A stretch of 64,000 nt of DNA from a virus, in IMG/VR virus record IMGVR_UViG_3300007770_000580, positions 1 to 64,000 of that record. One strand, 5' to 3'. The notes under the pieces are model-generated. The model had not been told where the DNA came from and searched no databases. It worked only from the letters and a program-made list of their open reading frames with translations. Positions 49,253 through 56,756 of the stretch are shown piece after piece; the stretch's first letter is position 1, and each line of letters begins with the position of its first letter. Position numbers and translations under genes: made by a program.

Positions 49253-50374
49253 CTATTTATAATCTGCTCTTAATTTGTAAACGTTTTTGATATAATTATT
49301 TCGTTCCTGTATTTTCTCTTCATCATCTTCCATATCTGTAACAGATCGTATAATTTGATTAAGTTCTTTTAATTCATAATCATAACACATAGACTTGATA
49401 TCCAACCTGGATACTTTTTCTAGAAAAATATCACGTTCTTCCTGATTAGTACAAAAAATAGACAATGGTTTAGGAAAAAATACTTGAGGAAATACTATTG
49501 AGCAGCCCGGAGTATTCTTTTTAGCCCACTCAATAAAATCAGTAAGACAACCCAAGTTTTGTACCTGGACAGTATAAAAGTATCTCATATGGGTTCCTAG
49601 GATGTCATATGTTTTAAGTGCATTCCTTTCAAATTTCTCCCATTGTGCTGGCCAACGTATGCTATTATATGTTTCTCCTATGCCATCTACACTTACGTTG
49701 AGAAGTATTTTTTTATACTGGTCTTTCCATCTTTTTAATGCATCTAGTTTAACAACAGTAAGATTAGTAAAAAAATCTAATTCAATTCTTTGCTTATTTG
49801 GAATACTTTCAATAAATTCTGTGTACTCATTCCCATAGAAAGGCTCCCCGCCTTGCAAGGTAAGAAATCTTAATTCATCTAGATTTTTATTAATTAAATT
49901 AATTTGATCTTCTTCTATTAAAATCTCATTATCTTTTATGCCTTCTAGTTTACCCCAAAGGCTGCTAACACCAGGCCAACACATTGTACATGCTAGATTA
50001 CATTTATTATGTAATCTAATATCCAGTTTAACAATTTTTCCGATTTGTTCTGTTGGCCAGTGATGTAGTCGCGCTTCAACAATTTCTTGTTGTCTTAAAC
50101 TGTCGACTCCGGCTTTTTCCTTTATCCAACAGAAATGGCATTCAGGAATTTCTACGCCTTGTTTTAGAAGATCATGCTTTTTGTTTATTGTTTTTCTGTA
50201 ACGATCTATAGTGGAGTAATCATCAGACTGGGTATCGTAAACTTTTGCGGGATCATTGGGCTGACCCGACGCTCCTAATTCATTATTAACTGCGTAATTA
50301 CAACATGGATAATGTCGGCCAAGATGGTCTATCATCAATTGATGGTCCATTAATGGACAATAAAGAGATTTCAT
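49253..50374 (-). CDS. Twitch-type radical SAM protein (paralogue 3), leaderless late gene
   Basis: A 373-residue protein with the shared architecture: C6, C24, C25, C79, C82 (auxiliary cluster), then CNLACTMC at C125, C129 and C132, LQGGEPFYGNEYTEF, and NVSVDGIGETYNSIRWPAQW. The ATG is 6 nt after AATAAATA with no ribosome binding site, so a leaderless late mRNA is predicted. It ends before a hairpin terminator at 49.2 kb. Substrate unknown; see the finding on the radical SAM set. Confidence 0.75.
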   Translation of the reverse strand: MKSLYCPLMDHQLMIDHLGRHYPCCNYAVNNELGASGQPNDPAKVYDTQSDDYSTIDRYRKTINKKHDLLKQGVEIPECHFCWIKEKAGVDSLRQQEIVEARLHHWPTEQIGKIVKLDIRLHNKCNLACTMCWPGVSSLWGKLEGIKDNEILIEEDQINLINKNLDELRFLTLQGGEPFYGNEYTEFIESIPNKQRIELDFFTNLTVVKLDALKRWKDQYKKILLNVSVDGIGETYNSIRWPAQWEKFERNALKTYDILGTHMRYFYTVQVQNLGCLTDFIEWAKKNTPGCSIVFPQVFFPKPLSIFCTNQEERDIFLEKVSRLDIKSMCYDYELKELNQIIRSVTDMEDDEEKIQERNNYIKNVYKLRADYK

Positions 50375-50380
50375 TATACC

Positions 50381-50388
50381 TATTTATT
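50381..50388 (-). promoter_or_regulatory. T4-type late promoter element, leaderless type
   Basis: Minus-strand AATAAATA, then GGTATA, then the ATG of the radical SAM gene (6-nt gap). The rest of 50375-50425 holds only a weak nested hairpin (AGTTAAA/TTTAACT). Confidence 0.5.
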
Positions 50389-50425
50389 CGTACTCGTAGT
50401 TAAAGAAACAGTTTCTAATAAAAAT

Positions 50426-51175
50426 TTAACTGTATGGATAGCCTGACGTATGGACTAATATGAAATTTTTTTGCAAAATGCCATGCTTTCTAAAATTTAC
50501 TGATGTATGATATTGCTTTTTATCAAAAGCAAGCGCAACACCTTTTTCCCATTGCAATATGTCCTCGACTTCAAGATAATCTAATATACACTTATTATCA
50601 TAATATACGTTCATATGTATATGGCTATAATCGTCATAGTCTATGCCATACTTGTTATTATGTAACTTCCAATCCTTGGCTACTATTCCATCATTATACC
50701 ACCCTTGAGTTTTTTCTAATAATTCATTATTTCCAGTTGCTTTTTGTTTGAATATAATAGTTTCGCAATGTGGCCCATATGTTTCAATTGGTAATATGAT
50801 AGAATATCCCGGAGCATCGTCGTGAGACGAATGACCCGTATACAAATAATAAACATCGTCACCTAGCGTAGGATCAAATTCACTATCTACATGCATGCCA
50901 AGAGGTATATGCTCTGCTTTCATGAAAGCAGAATAGTTAGTATAATCTATTTCTAGATAATCTAATATTTCTTCTATTTTGTTATAGAAATCTCCACAGT
51001 CTGGCGCCCATCGTTCCCACATCAAAGTAGGTTCTGTTAAGCCATAAGTAGCTAACACGCCAAGTTCTGGTTCAACCCAGTTTTCATCAAATTTATGTTT
51101 ATTTTCTTTGAAAAAAATAGTAAAATAGTCTGTTAGATGTTTTGAAAGTTTTTTACTAAGCGTTGTAAATGTCAT
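50426..51175 (-). CDS. 2OG-Fe(II) oxygenase-like protein (249 aa)
   Basis: A 249-residue protein with a likely double-stranded beta-helix: LGMHVDSEFDP gives the HxD ligands and KKQYHTSVNFRKHGILQ the distal His and Arg. It is the third gene of a unit with a radical SAM/SPASM enzyme and a nucleotidyltransferase, 2 nt after the latter. Hydroxylation of a sugar nucleotide, peptide or cofactor is possible. A cupin-type protein without catalysis is the alternative. Confidence 0.55.
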   Translation of the reverse strand: MTFTTLSKKLSKHLTDYFTIFFKENKHKFDENWVEPELGVLATYGLTEPTLMWERWAPDCGDFYNKIEEILDYLEIDYTNYSAFMKAEHIPLGMHVDSEFDPTLGDDVYYLYTGHSSHDDAPGYSIILPIETYGPHCETIIFKQKATGNNELLEKTQGWYNDGIVAKDWKLHNNKYGIDYDDYSHIHMNVYYDNKCILDYLEVEDILQWEKGVALAFDKKQYHTSVNFRKHGILQKNFILVHTSGYPYS

Positions 51176-51177
51176 AA

Positions 51178-51861
51178 TTATATTTCTCTTGATAATAAAG
51201 TGGAATAATCTTCTTGATAATTGACGTTAAAGAATTCACCTTTAAGGTTATATGCGTGAATAATCTCATTATTATTTATTGCAGTTTGAATTACTTCTGG
51301 GTAATTTGTTTGTGTAGAAATATAATCTAGGACAGATTTTTTAAACATTCCATAGCCAGTGCCATGCCAATTGTTGATAATCTTAGTAGGTTTTTCAACT
51401 AAGTTTTTTACTCTAATATTATCTTCAAACTCTATAGAAAAACATTTCTTAATTCTTTCTTCAGTTCCATTTGTATATGCACCAATCACGCCAAATGAAT
51501 CATAACCATAAAAGAAGTCAAGCATATGTTCTATATCATTGTTAAGTGCAAGTTCGTCTCCAAAGCAAGTAATAAAGTCGTTATCATCTATAATATCAGA
51601 CACTATAGTTAAAGCATATTTAAGTGATGATACAACACCATCTGTATTGTGTAAAAATATAACTTGTGGAAACACTTGAGAAATTTCTTTTTTAGTGTGT
51701 TCACTGTCGTAACCTGTTACTACAAACACGTCACTACATAATGGAAGGAGCATTTCAATGTTATAAAATATTAGTGGCTTGTCTTTATATAGTAAAAGAC
51801 TTTTATTAGTAGGATTACTAAAACGTGTTCCTCTGCCGCCAGCAATTATTATTCCTTTCAT
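51178..51861 (-). CDS. Sugar-phosphate/choline-phosphate nucleotidyltransferase-like protein
   Basis: About 227 residues starting MKGIIIAGGRGTRFSNPTNK, the G-x-G-T-R-x(n)-K signature of NTP-transferases such as RmlA, GlmU-N and LicC, followed by FITCFGDELALNND with the metal-binding Asp. The ATG at 51859-51861 overlaps the upstream TGA (ATGA), which fixes the start. It probably makes a nucleotide-activated sugar or alcohol. Lies between a SPASM-type radical SAM enzyme and an oxygenase. Confidence 0.75.
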   Translation of the reverse strand: MKGIIIAGGRGTRFSNPTNKSLLLYKDKPLIFYNIEMLLPLCSDVFVVTGYDSEHTKKEISQVFPQVIFLHNTDGVVSSLKYALTIVSDIIDDNDFITCFGDELALNNDIEHMLDFFYGYDSFGVIGAYTNGTEERIKKCFSIEFEDNIRVKNLVEKPTKIINNWHGTGYGMFKKSVLDYISTQTNYPEVIQTAINNNEIIHAYNLKGEFFNVNYQEDYSTLLSREI

Positions 51862-52763
51862 GGTATTTGTGACTCCCACATGGCTTCTTTTTGTGCTGGC
51901 ATGTCACATTTAACACACTTATTTAAAAATTTTCCTTGTGCATGATTCTTACGTATGTTAACATACGAATCGTTATTAACAATATTCGTTAAACTTTCTT
52001 CGTTTAAATCTCCCAAAATATATTCGCCATCACTATCTAAACAACATAAACTAATTCTGCCGTCCCATAACACAGTAATACTTGACCAAAGTCTATGGCA
52101 TAAAAAGTGTTTGCTTGTTGTGCCATTGCCCCAGTTATGTAAACTAATATTGTTTACTTTGTCTAGTGCGTTATACTTTTTAAACAAATTAAAAAACTCT
52201 TCTTCTTCTTGCGGAGTGCTGATGCCTGAACGTATATAATCGAACTTTACAATGTCTAAGTCGCCAGGGTGCTTTAATAGTTCTTCTATATACTTAAAAA
52301 ATCTAGTAGCAGACTTATTGGGCCTGGTTAGATTAAACTCCCTTGTAGGAGATATGGAGATTATTGCTTCAGTTATTCCATTTCCCTTCCACTTGTTTAG
52401 TAATTTAGGTGTTAAACCATATCCATTTGTGTGTATGTATATTTGGTTAAATCCAAATTGCCTTGCTTTATTTGCTATTTTTGGTAAGCGTTTGTCTAAT
52501 ATTGGCTCACCCATAAAACGCAAATCCAACTTCTTTATACCTAATTCGTTTGCTTCTTTTAATACACCATAAGCAAAACTTTCTGGCATAAATCCTTTTT
52601 CGCGTTCCATTTCGCCATATGTACAAAACGTACATTCAAAGTTACAATGGTTTGTTGATTCAAGTCGCAAAACTACCGTACTAAAATCTGTTAGTATACC
52701 ATTCTTGTTGTTTCTTTTATGATCCCATTCTAAAGGAATTAGTTGGTTAACTTGCTTAAACAT
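51858..52763 (-). CDS. Radical SAM/SPASM-domain protein
   Basis: A 301-residue classic radical SAM/SPASM enzyme: CNFECTFC at C40, C44 and C47, FMGEPILDKRLPKI in place of GGEP, and a C-terminal SPASM-like domain with ITVLWDGRISLCCLDSDGEY, LGDLNEESLTNIV and CVKCDMP. Unlike the four twitch-first paralogues, the auxiliary cluster is C-terminal. It is the first gene of a three-gene unit with a nucleotidyltransferase and an oxygenase. The upstream region 52764-52820 is divergent to paralogue 4 and contains a small CGGAG/CTCCG repeat. Confidence 0.8.
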   Translation of the reverse strand: MFKQVNQLIPLEWDHKRNNKNGILTDFSTVVLRLESTNHCNFECTFCTYGEMEREKGFMPESFAYGVLKEANELGIKKLDLRFMGEPILDKRLPKIANKARQFGFNQIYIHTNGYGLTPKLLNKWKGNGITEAIISISPTREFNLTRPNKSATRFFKYIEELLKHPGDLDIVKFDYIRSGISTPQEEEEFFNLFKKYNALDKVNNISLHNWGNGTTSKHFLCHRLWSSITVLWDGRISLCCLDSDGEYILGDLNEESLTNIVNNDSYVNIRKNHAQGKFLNKCVKCDMPAQKEAMWESQIP

Positions 52764-52813
52764 ATTGTTGTGGCGGAGACTCTCCGTAATAATATTTAAT
52801 AATATGCTAGTAC

Positions 52814-52821
52814 TATAAATA
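52814..52821 (+). promoter_or_regulatory. T4-type late promoter element, leaderless type
   Basis: Perfect TATAAATA, then TGTTT, then ATG at 52827 (5-nt gap). It overlaps an upstream in-frame ATG at 52821, which is therefore unlikely to be the start. Confidence 0.65.
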
Positions 52822-52826
52822 TGTTT

Positions 52827-54131
52827 ATGACCGAACCAATTTATTGCCCAGTTGCTCAGGCAGGATTTTCTACTTTAGAACAGGGATTTGTTTCAATTTG
52901 TAACCAATATACTGATTTACTTAAAAAGCAGGGCGGCGAATACTATCGACTACATAAAGATAGTATACAAGATGCTTGGAACAGTGAAGAAAGAAAAAAA
53001 ATAATAGAGCAAATGAACGCAGGTATATGGCCAGAAGCATGTGAGTCATGTAGATTTGCTGAAGAAAATGGTTATAATAGTCAAAGATCGGATATTATTA
53101 CAGAACTAACAACATTAGCAGAACAAGAAAAAATTACTATTCAGCCAAGAGAGGATCAACCTATTGCTGTTGTATTAAAACATGGAAACGTTTGTAATAA
53201 TGCATGTAGAGCCTGTGATCCTACTACATCTACTCAGTGGTATAAAGATGCTTGGAAATTAGAAGGAAGTACAGGCACATTGAAAGAATGGATAGATAAT
53301 CCTGTTAGAGATTATTCCAAAGGACAAATAAGTTACGACGAAAATAACCAAGACATTCGTAAGGTATTCTTTGGAGAAGATGGTAAATCAGGTTGGAATG
53401 AGCATGTTATTTTTTGGGATCTGTACGGTGGCGAACCATTATTAAATAATTTAACTTATGAATTAATAGACCATAGTATTGCAATAGGCGTGGCACATAA
53501 ACAGCGATTTGGTATACACACTAACTGTACAATTTATCGTGATGGCTTTGCTGAAAAACTAGCAAAATTTTCATATGTTAATTTAGGCCTAAGTCTTGAT
53601 GCGTCAGGAGTACACAATGATTATATTAGACATTTAAGTAAATGGCAAAATGTAGAAAATGTTGTTCAACAATATCATGAGTCAACAAAAAAATATGATA
53701 ACGTAGTGCCATCAATCGCTATCACTCAGCAAACTCTAAGTATATTTTATCTTCCTGAAACCTTTGACTGTATCGCTGAAAAAAGATGGGCAGAAGATTA
53801 TGGAAATTCTCTTGTATCTTGGGGTAATAAGGTTTATAACAAAAAAGAATGTAATATAAATTACATTCCTGAACCTATTAAAGAAAAAATTAAAACCAAG
53901 TTGTTAAATTATAAACCGAAAGGAAAAAAGTTAACAAGAGAATGGTTTAATTCATTAGACGAGTCGATCGCCGCATTAGACACATATCCCGATGACTACG
54001 AAGAACATCGGGATACGTTTTGGAAAGTTAATAATAGGTTAGATAAAATACGCGGGCAATCCTTTAAAGAAGCAATGCCCGAATATTATAGTTTGTTTGC
54101 TGAGTATTATAAAGGCGTTAACTTAGATTAG
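52827..54131 (+). CDS. Twitch-type radical SAM protein (paralogue 4), leaderless late gene
   Basis: A 434-residue protein from the ATG at 52827. N-terminal cysteines C7, C25, C72 and C75 (one fewer than the paralogues), radical SAM motif CNNACRAC at C123, C127 and C130, then DLYGGEPLLNNLTYEL and LGLSLDASGVHNDYIRHLSK. No ribosome binding site. Its last codons overlap the opposing glutathione peroxidase gene by 14 nt. Function unknown. Confidence 0.75.
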   Translation: MTEPIYCPVAQAGFSTLEQGFVSICNQYTDLLKKQGGEYYRLHKDSIQDAWNSEERKKIIEQMNAGIWPEACESCRFAEENGYNSQRSDIITELTTLAEQEKITIQPREDQPIAVVLKHGNVCNNACRACDPTTSTQWYKDAWKLEGSTGTLKEWIDNPVRDYSKGQISYDENNQDIRKVFFGEDGKSGWNEHVIFWDLYGGEPLLNNLTYELIDHSIAIGVAHKQRFGIHTNCTIYRDGFAEKLAKFSYVNLGLSLDASGVHNDYIRHLSKWQNVENVVQQYHESTKKYDNVVPSIAITQQTLSIFYLPETFDCIAEKRWAEDYGNSLVSWGNKVYNKKECNINYIPEPIKEKIKTKLLNYKPKGKKLTREWFNSLDESIAALDTYPDDYEEHRDTFWKVNNRLDKIRGQSFKEAMPEYYSLFAEYYKGVNLD

Positions 54132-54597
54132 CCTTTACTGCTTCAATAACTGGTTCCATTTCTGCATCCATTTCCCAGTCTTCGATAATATTGCCATCTC
54201 TGCCAATTAAAAACTTATGGAAATTCCAGTATACACCACCGCCTTCGGCATTCTCACCTAGCCATTCCCATAAATCAGTCGCTGTATCATTTTCGTTTGA
54301 CTGAACATTACTTTTAGCCATAATTGGGAATGTAATATCATAATTGTTTTGGCAAAACTCTAAAATTTCTTCGTTAGTGCCTGGTTCTTGGTTACCAAAC
54401 TGATTACATGGAAACGCAACAACGGTAAATCCTTCGTCTCTATTTTCCATAAACAATCTTTGTAGATCTTCATAATGGCGTGTGAATCCACATTGACTTG
54501 CTGTATTTGTAACCAAAGTTAATTTGCCTTCGCATAATTCTTTCATGCTTACTTCATTGCCATTAATGTCTGTTGTATTATAATTGTATAAACTCAT
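54118..54597 (-). CDS. Glutathione peroxidase-like protein
   Basis: A 159-residue thioredoxin-fold peroxidase: catalytic Cys in VTNTASQCGFTRHY (C36, not selenocysteine), FPCNQFGNQEPGTNEEI (Gln and resolving-Cys region) and WNFHKFLIGRDG (Trp/Asn of the tetrad). Reduces peroxides using thioredoxin or glutathione. AAGGAG ribosome binding site. A phage-encoded copy is uncommon and suggests protection against oxidative stress during infection. Confidence 0.9.
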   Translation of the reverse strand: MSLYNYNTTDINGNEVSMKELCEGKLTLVTNTASQCGFTRHYEDLQRLFMENRDEGFTVVAFPCNQFGNQEPGTNEEILEFCQNNYDITFPIMAKSNVQSNENDTATDLWEWLGENAEGGGVYWNFHKFLIGRDGNIIEDWEMDAEMEPVIEAVKANLS

Positions 54598-54618
54598 ATT
54601 ATCTCCTTATTGAATGTT

Positions 54619-54692
54619 TGGAGCGGGTAGCGAGAATCGAACTCGCGTCACAAGATTGGCAACCTAGTGTAATACCATTATACTATACCCGC
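54619..54692 (-). tRNA. tRNA-Gly(GCC)
   Basis: Acceptor GCGGGTA/TACCCGC, anticodon loop TTGCCAA (GCC), one U-U mismatch in the anticodon stem, T-loop TTCGATT, discriminator T, CCA encoded. Confidence 0.9.
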
Positions 54693-54706
54693 TTACGTCT
54701 TATATC

Positions 54707-54781
54707 TGGCGGTTCGTATGGGATTTGAACCCATGATACCAGCGTGACAGGCTAGCGTGATAACCCCTTCACTAACGAACC
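54707..54781 (-). tRNA. tRNA-Asp(GTC)
   Basis: Acceptor GGTTCGT/ACGAACC, anticodon stem CTAGC/GCTGG with loop CTGTCAC (GTC), T-loop TTCAAAT, discriminator G, CCA encoded. Confidence 0.93.
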
Positions 54782-54797
54782 GTATTTTTATTTATTA

Positions 54798-54885
54798 TGG
54801 CTCCGCCCCGAGGATTCGAACCTCGCCCCGTTTCCGGGCCTTCGGATTAACAGTCCGAGACTTTCACCCAGCCAGTCCGAGCGGA
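54798..54885 (-). tRNA. tRNA-Asn(GTT) with an expanded variable arm
   Basis: Acceptor TCCGCTC/GGGCGGA, anticodon stem TCGGA/TCCGA with loop CTGTTAA (GTT), T-loop TTCGAAT, discriminator G, CCA. The variable region is 16 nt and can form CCCG-GAAA-CGGG, a 4-bp stem with a GNRA tetraloop. A normal tRNA-Asn has a 4-5 nt variable loop. Confidence 0.85.
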
Positions 54886-54891
54886 ACAATA

Positions 54892-54966
54892 TGGTGGGAC
54901 CTGCAGGAATCGAACTTGCGCTATCCGCCGTGTAAAAGCGGCGTTTTACCATTAAACTAAGGTCCC
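54892..54966 (-). tRNA. tRNA-Val(TAC)
   Basis: Acceptor GGGACCT/AGGTCCC, anticodon stem CCGCT/GGCGG with loop TTTACAC (TAC), T-loop TTCGATT, CCA encoded. Its 5' end overlaps the last codons and stop of the HNH gene by 10 nt. Confidence 0.93.
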
Positions 54967-55505
54967 AAAGTTAAATATCTTTCTCTATAATATTTTCTTC
55001 TTGTTGTTTCTTTTAAATCATTATGATTTCTATTTTTAAAACCCCAGGTTTCTGTTTGTGAATGACAATTTGGACACAATAATCTTAGGTTATCTAATTT
55101 ATTGTTGTCGCTATCTCCATCAATATGATCACATTGTAGTGTAATAGGTTTTCCATTATATATATCTGATATTCCACACCATTGGCATTTATAATCTTTT
55201 TCTATCAGATATCTTCTCATCTGACGAAATTTCTTTACTATACCGCTTTCTATTTCTTCCTTTGTTTTTTTCCATTGATATTCCTGCTGACAAGCAACAC
55301 TACAAAACTTATTTCTTTTTCGAGAAGAATGTTCATTTAATTTATTACAATTTTTACAACCATAGTGTTTCTTTTCTTTTGTAGATTTAGGTCCTGCTCC
55401 TTTTCTACTTACAGAATATCTGTCTCCTTCTTTGTGAGATATTTGATGAGCATTTAAACCTCTGTAAGATTTAAACTCCTTATCACATTTACTACATTGA
55501 AGCAT
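54957..55505 (-). CDS. HNH endonuclease with N-terminal C2H2-like zinc finger
   Basis: A 182-residue nuclease. Residues 1-28 (CSKCDKEFKSYRGLNAHQIS) form a C2H2-like finger; a second zinc site (CKNCNKLNEHSSRKRNKFCS and CxxC) follows. The HNH core is CDHIDGDSDNNKLDNLRLLC plus PNCHSQTE. This is a typical free-standing homing nuclease, placed within the tRNA array, with its stop inside tRNA-Val. GAGAGG ribosome binding site, late element upstream, and a 14-bp inverted repeat around its promoter. Confidence 0.88.
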   Translation of the reverse strand: MLQCSKCDKEFKSYRGLNAHQISHKEGDRYSVSRKGAGPKSTKEKKHYGCKNCNKLNEHSSRKRNKFCSVACQQEYQWKKTKEEIESGIVKKFRQMRRYLIEKDYKCQWCGISDIYNGKPITLQCDHIDGDSDNNKLDNLRLLCPNCHSQTETWGFKNRNHNDLKETTRRKYYRERYLTLGP

Positions 55506-55514
55506 AATTAATCC

Positions 55515-55580
55515 TCTCTTGCTCAGTATTTAATTATTTATATGAAAATTTTAATACCTTTTTATTTACTGAGCAAGAGA
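55515..55580. repeat. 14-bp inverted repeat around the HNH promoter
   Basis: TCTCTTGCTCAGTA (55515-55528) and TACTGAGCAAGAGA (55567-55580) are perfect reverse complements separated by 38 nt containing the late element TATAAATA (55535-55542). The left arm includes the ribosome binding site region of the HNH gene and the right arm ends 4 nt before tRNA-Ala. Confidence 0.7.
55535..55542 (-). promoter_or_regulatory. T4-type late promoter element before the HNH gene
   Basis: Perfect minus-strand TATAAATA in the loop of the inverted repeat, about 30 nt before the ATG. Confidence 0.5.
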
Positions 55581-55583
55581 TAA

Positions 55584-55657
55584 TGGTGGAGGATGGGAGA
55601 GTTGAACTCCCAATTCAGACTTGCAAAGCCCACGTGATCCCATTTCACCAATCCCCC
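55584..55657 (-). tRNA. tRNA-Ala(TGC)
   Basis: Acceptor GGGGGAT/ATCCTCC, containing the G3:U70 pair that specifies alanine. Anticodon loop TTTGCAA (TGC), T-loop TTCAACT, CCA encoded. Confidence 0.93.
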
Positions 55658-55664
55658 AAAATTC

Positions 55665-55740
55665 TGGAGCCCCTACCCGGAATCGAACCAGGAATTGATG
55701 ATTACAAATCAACTGTTATACCGTTTAACTATAGAGGCCC
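55665..55740 (-). tRNA. tRNA-Thr(TGT)
   Basis: Acceptor GGGCCTC/GAGGCCC-type pairing with wobble, anticodon loop TTTGTAA (TGT) closed by GTTGA/TCATC with one U-U mismatch, T-loop TTCGATT, CCA encoded. Confidence 0.88.
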
Positions 55741-55769
55741 AAAACACACTTATCTAAATGTGCTTACGA

Positions 55770-56132
55770 CTATTTAGTTTTCTTTTTGCCGTGTATATTA
55801 TCTTTTAGATAATCTAAGAACCATGGGTTATCTGTAAACACACCCATCAACCAATTGGCTATGCTGTTTACTGTTTGTTCTTCTGACTCATCTTCACGCA
55901 ACGGACCGCCAGGCTGGTTCAAGGATGAGTGATACACGATTGCATGTAATACTTCGTGCAATAATGTATTCGCCTTATCAAGATCAGGCGCTTCTTCCTG
56001 TATTTCAATCTTATTGGATCTGTTATTATACTGCCCCCAATAATCTGCTGTCTCTTTTATAAAAGACGATTTAACAATTTCTATATCTACGTTTTTCCAA
56101 CCTACTTTTACCTTATTAGGAATTTTAGACAT
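55770..56132 (-). CDS. Metallopeptidase-like phage protein (120 aa)
   Basis: A 120-residue protein with a zinc-binding motif HEVLH in ANTLLHEVLHAIVYHSS (about 57-73) and an acidic downstream part. Short HExxH proteins of this sort are frequent in marine phages; peptidase activity is not proven. GGAGAACA ribosome binding site. It lies between tRNA-Gln and tRNA-Thr within the tRNA array. Confidence 0.65.
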   Translation of the reverse strand: MSKIPNKVKVGWKNVDIEIVKSSFIKETADYWGQYNNRSNKIEIQEEAPDLDKANTLLHEVLHAIVYHSSLNQPGGPLREDESEEQTVNSIANWLMGVFTDNPWFLDYLKDNIHGKKKTK

Positions 56133-56198
56133 CTTGTTCTCCTGTTAGTTGTTTAAACATTTCTTCGTGTATTTCAGTATGGCAAATTGAGCAAAGCT
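56125..56198 (-). pseudogene. Remnant of an HNH-type gene after tRNA-Gln
   Basis: Directly after the CCA of tRNA-Gln the minus strand reads AKLCSICHTEIHEEMFKQLT and a short tail before a stop at 56125-56127. The LCxxCHxxIH pattern is that of the C-terminal end of HNH nucleases, but no start codon or upstream domain exists because the tRNA interrupts the frame. Likely a decayed homing nuclease. Confidence 0.4.
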
Positions 56199-56272
56199 TG
56201 GCTGGGGTACAAGGATTCGAACCTCAACTGACAGAATCAAAATCTGTAGTGCTACCGTTACACCATACCCCA
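56199..56272 (-). tRNA. tRNA-Gln(TTG)
   Basis: Acceptor TGGGGTA/TACCCCA, anticodon stem ACAGA/TCTGT with loop TTTTGAT (TTG), T-loop TTCGAAT, discriminator G, CCA encoded. Confidence 0.93.
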
Positions 56273-56275
56273 ATT

Positions 56276-56353
56276 TGGTCTCGGTGGAGAGATTCGAACT
56301 CCCGACCTGACGCTCCCAAAGCGCCTGCGCTAGCCAGACTGCGCTACACCGAG
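56276..56353 (-). tRNA. tRNA-Pro(TGG)
   Basis: Acceptor CTCGGTG/CACCGAG, anticodon loop TTTGGGA (TGG), T-loop TTCGAAT, discriminator A, CCA encoded. Only 3 nt separate it from tRNA-Gln. Confidence 0.93.
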
Positions 56354-56452
56354 TTTCTCCATTCAGTTATGTATTCCTCTATTATTGGTTGAACTTCTTC
56401 TTTAAATCTACTATGTACATATTGGTGATGTGTTGGACACAGAGTCTCTGTG
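56354..56452 (-). pseudogene. HNH-like tail fragment before tRNA-Pro
   Basis: Between the 90-aa gene and tRNA-Pro the minus strand encodes ISTETLCPTHHQYVHSRFKE and then EEVQPIIEEYITEWRN, with the stop inside the tRNA. The LCxxHHxxVH pattern resembles the end of an HNH nuclease. It is out of frame with the upstream gene and has no start of its own, so it is probably a remnant. Confidence 0.35.
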
Positions 56453-56725
56453 CTAATCTCCGGATTTTTTGCCTTTCTTTTTCCTCTTGTTATTCTTTTT
56501 ATCTGTTTTTGCGTATTCTTCGCTAACGGCAGTAACAGGAACCTTAAATCCTCTACCCTCATTGCCCTTAGCGGCGACATCTTCACATTTACTAAGTCCA
56601 GCAAAACCTTGTAAATATACCTCCCTTGCAACCCCTTTTAATTTCTTTTTATCAGCATTGCCGAGTTTGGACGCTCTGCGCTGTTCTAGTTTCATCATTT
56701 TCTCACATGTGGATATATCTATCAT
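56453..56725 (-). CDS. Small basic protein (90 aa)
   Basis: A 90-residue protein starting MIDISTCEKMMKLEQRRASK, with a very basic C-terminus (KTDKKNNKRKKKGKKSGD). AAGAAGG ribosome binding site. It lies within the tRNA array, between the structured RNA and tRNA-Pro. A nucleic-acid-binding role is plausible from the charge, but no fold is recognised. Confidence 0.6.
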   Translation of the reverse strand: MIDISTCEKMMKLEQRRASKLGNADKKKLKGVAREVYLQGFAGLSKCEDVAAKGNEGRGFKVPVTAVSEEYAKTDKKNNKRKKKGKKSGD

Positions 56726-56756
56726 TGCTTTTACCTTCTTTATTAAAGTTATTTAA

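Noticed and set aside
56344-56631. 95-residue frame running through the 90-aa gene into tRNA-Pro
   Set aside because: It overlaps the 90-aa gene, which has a good ribosome binding site, and ends inside a tRNA. Only its distal part looks coding, and that is listed as an HNH-like fragment.
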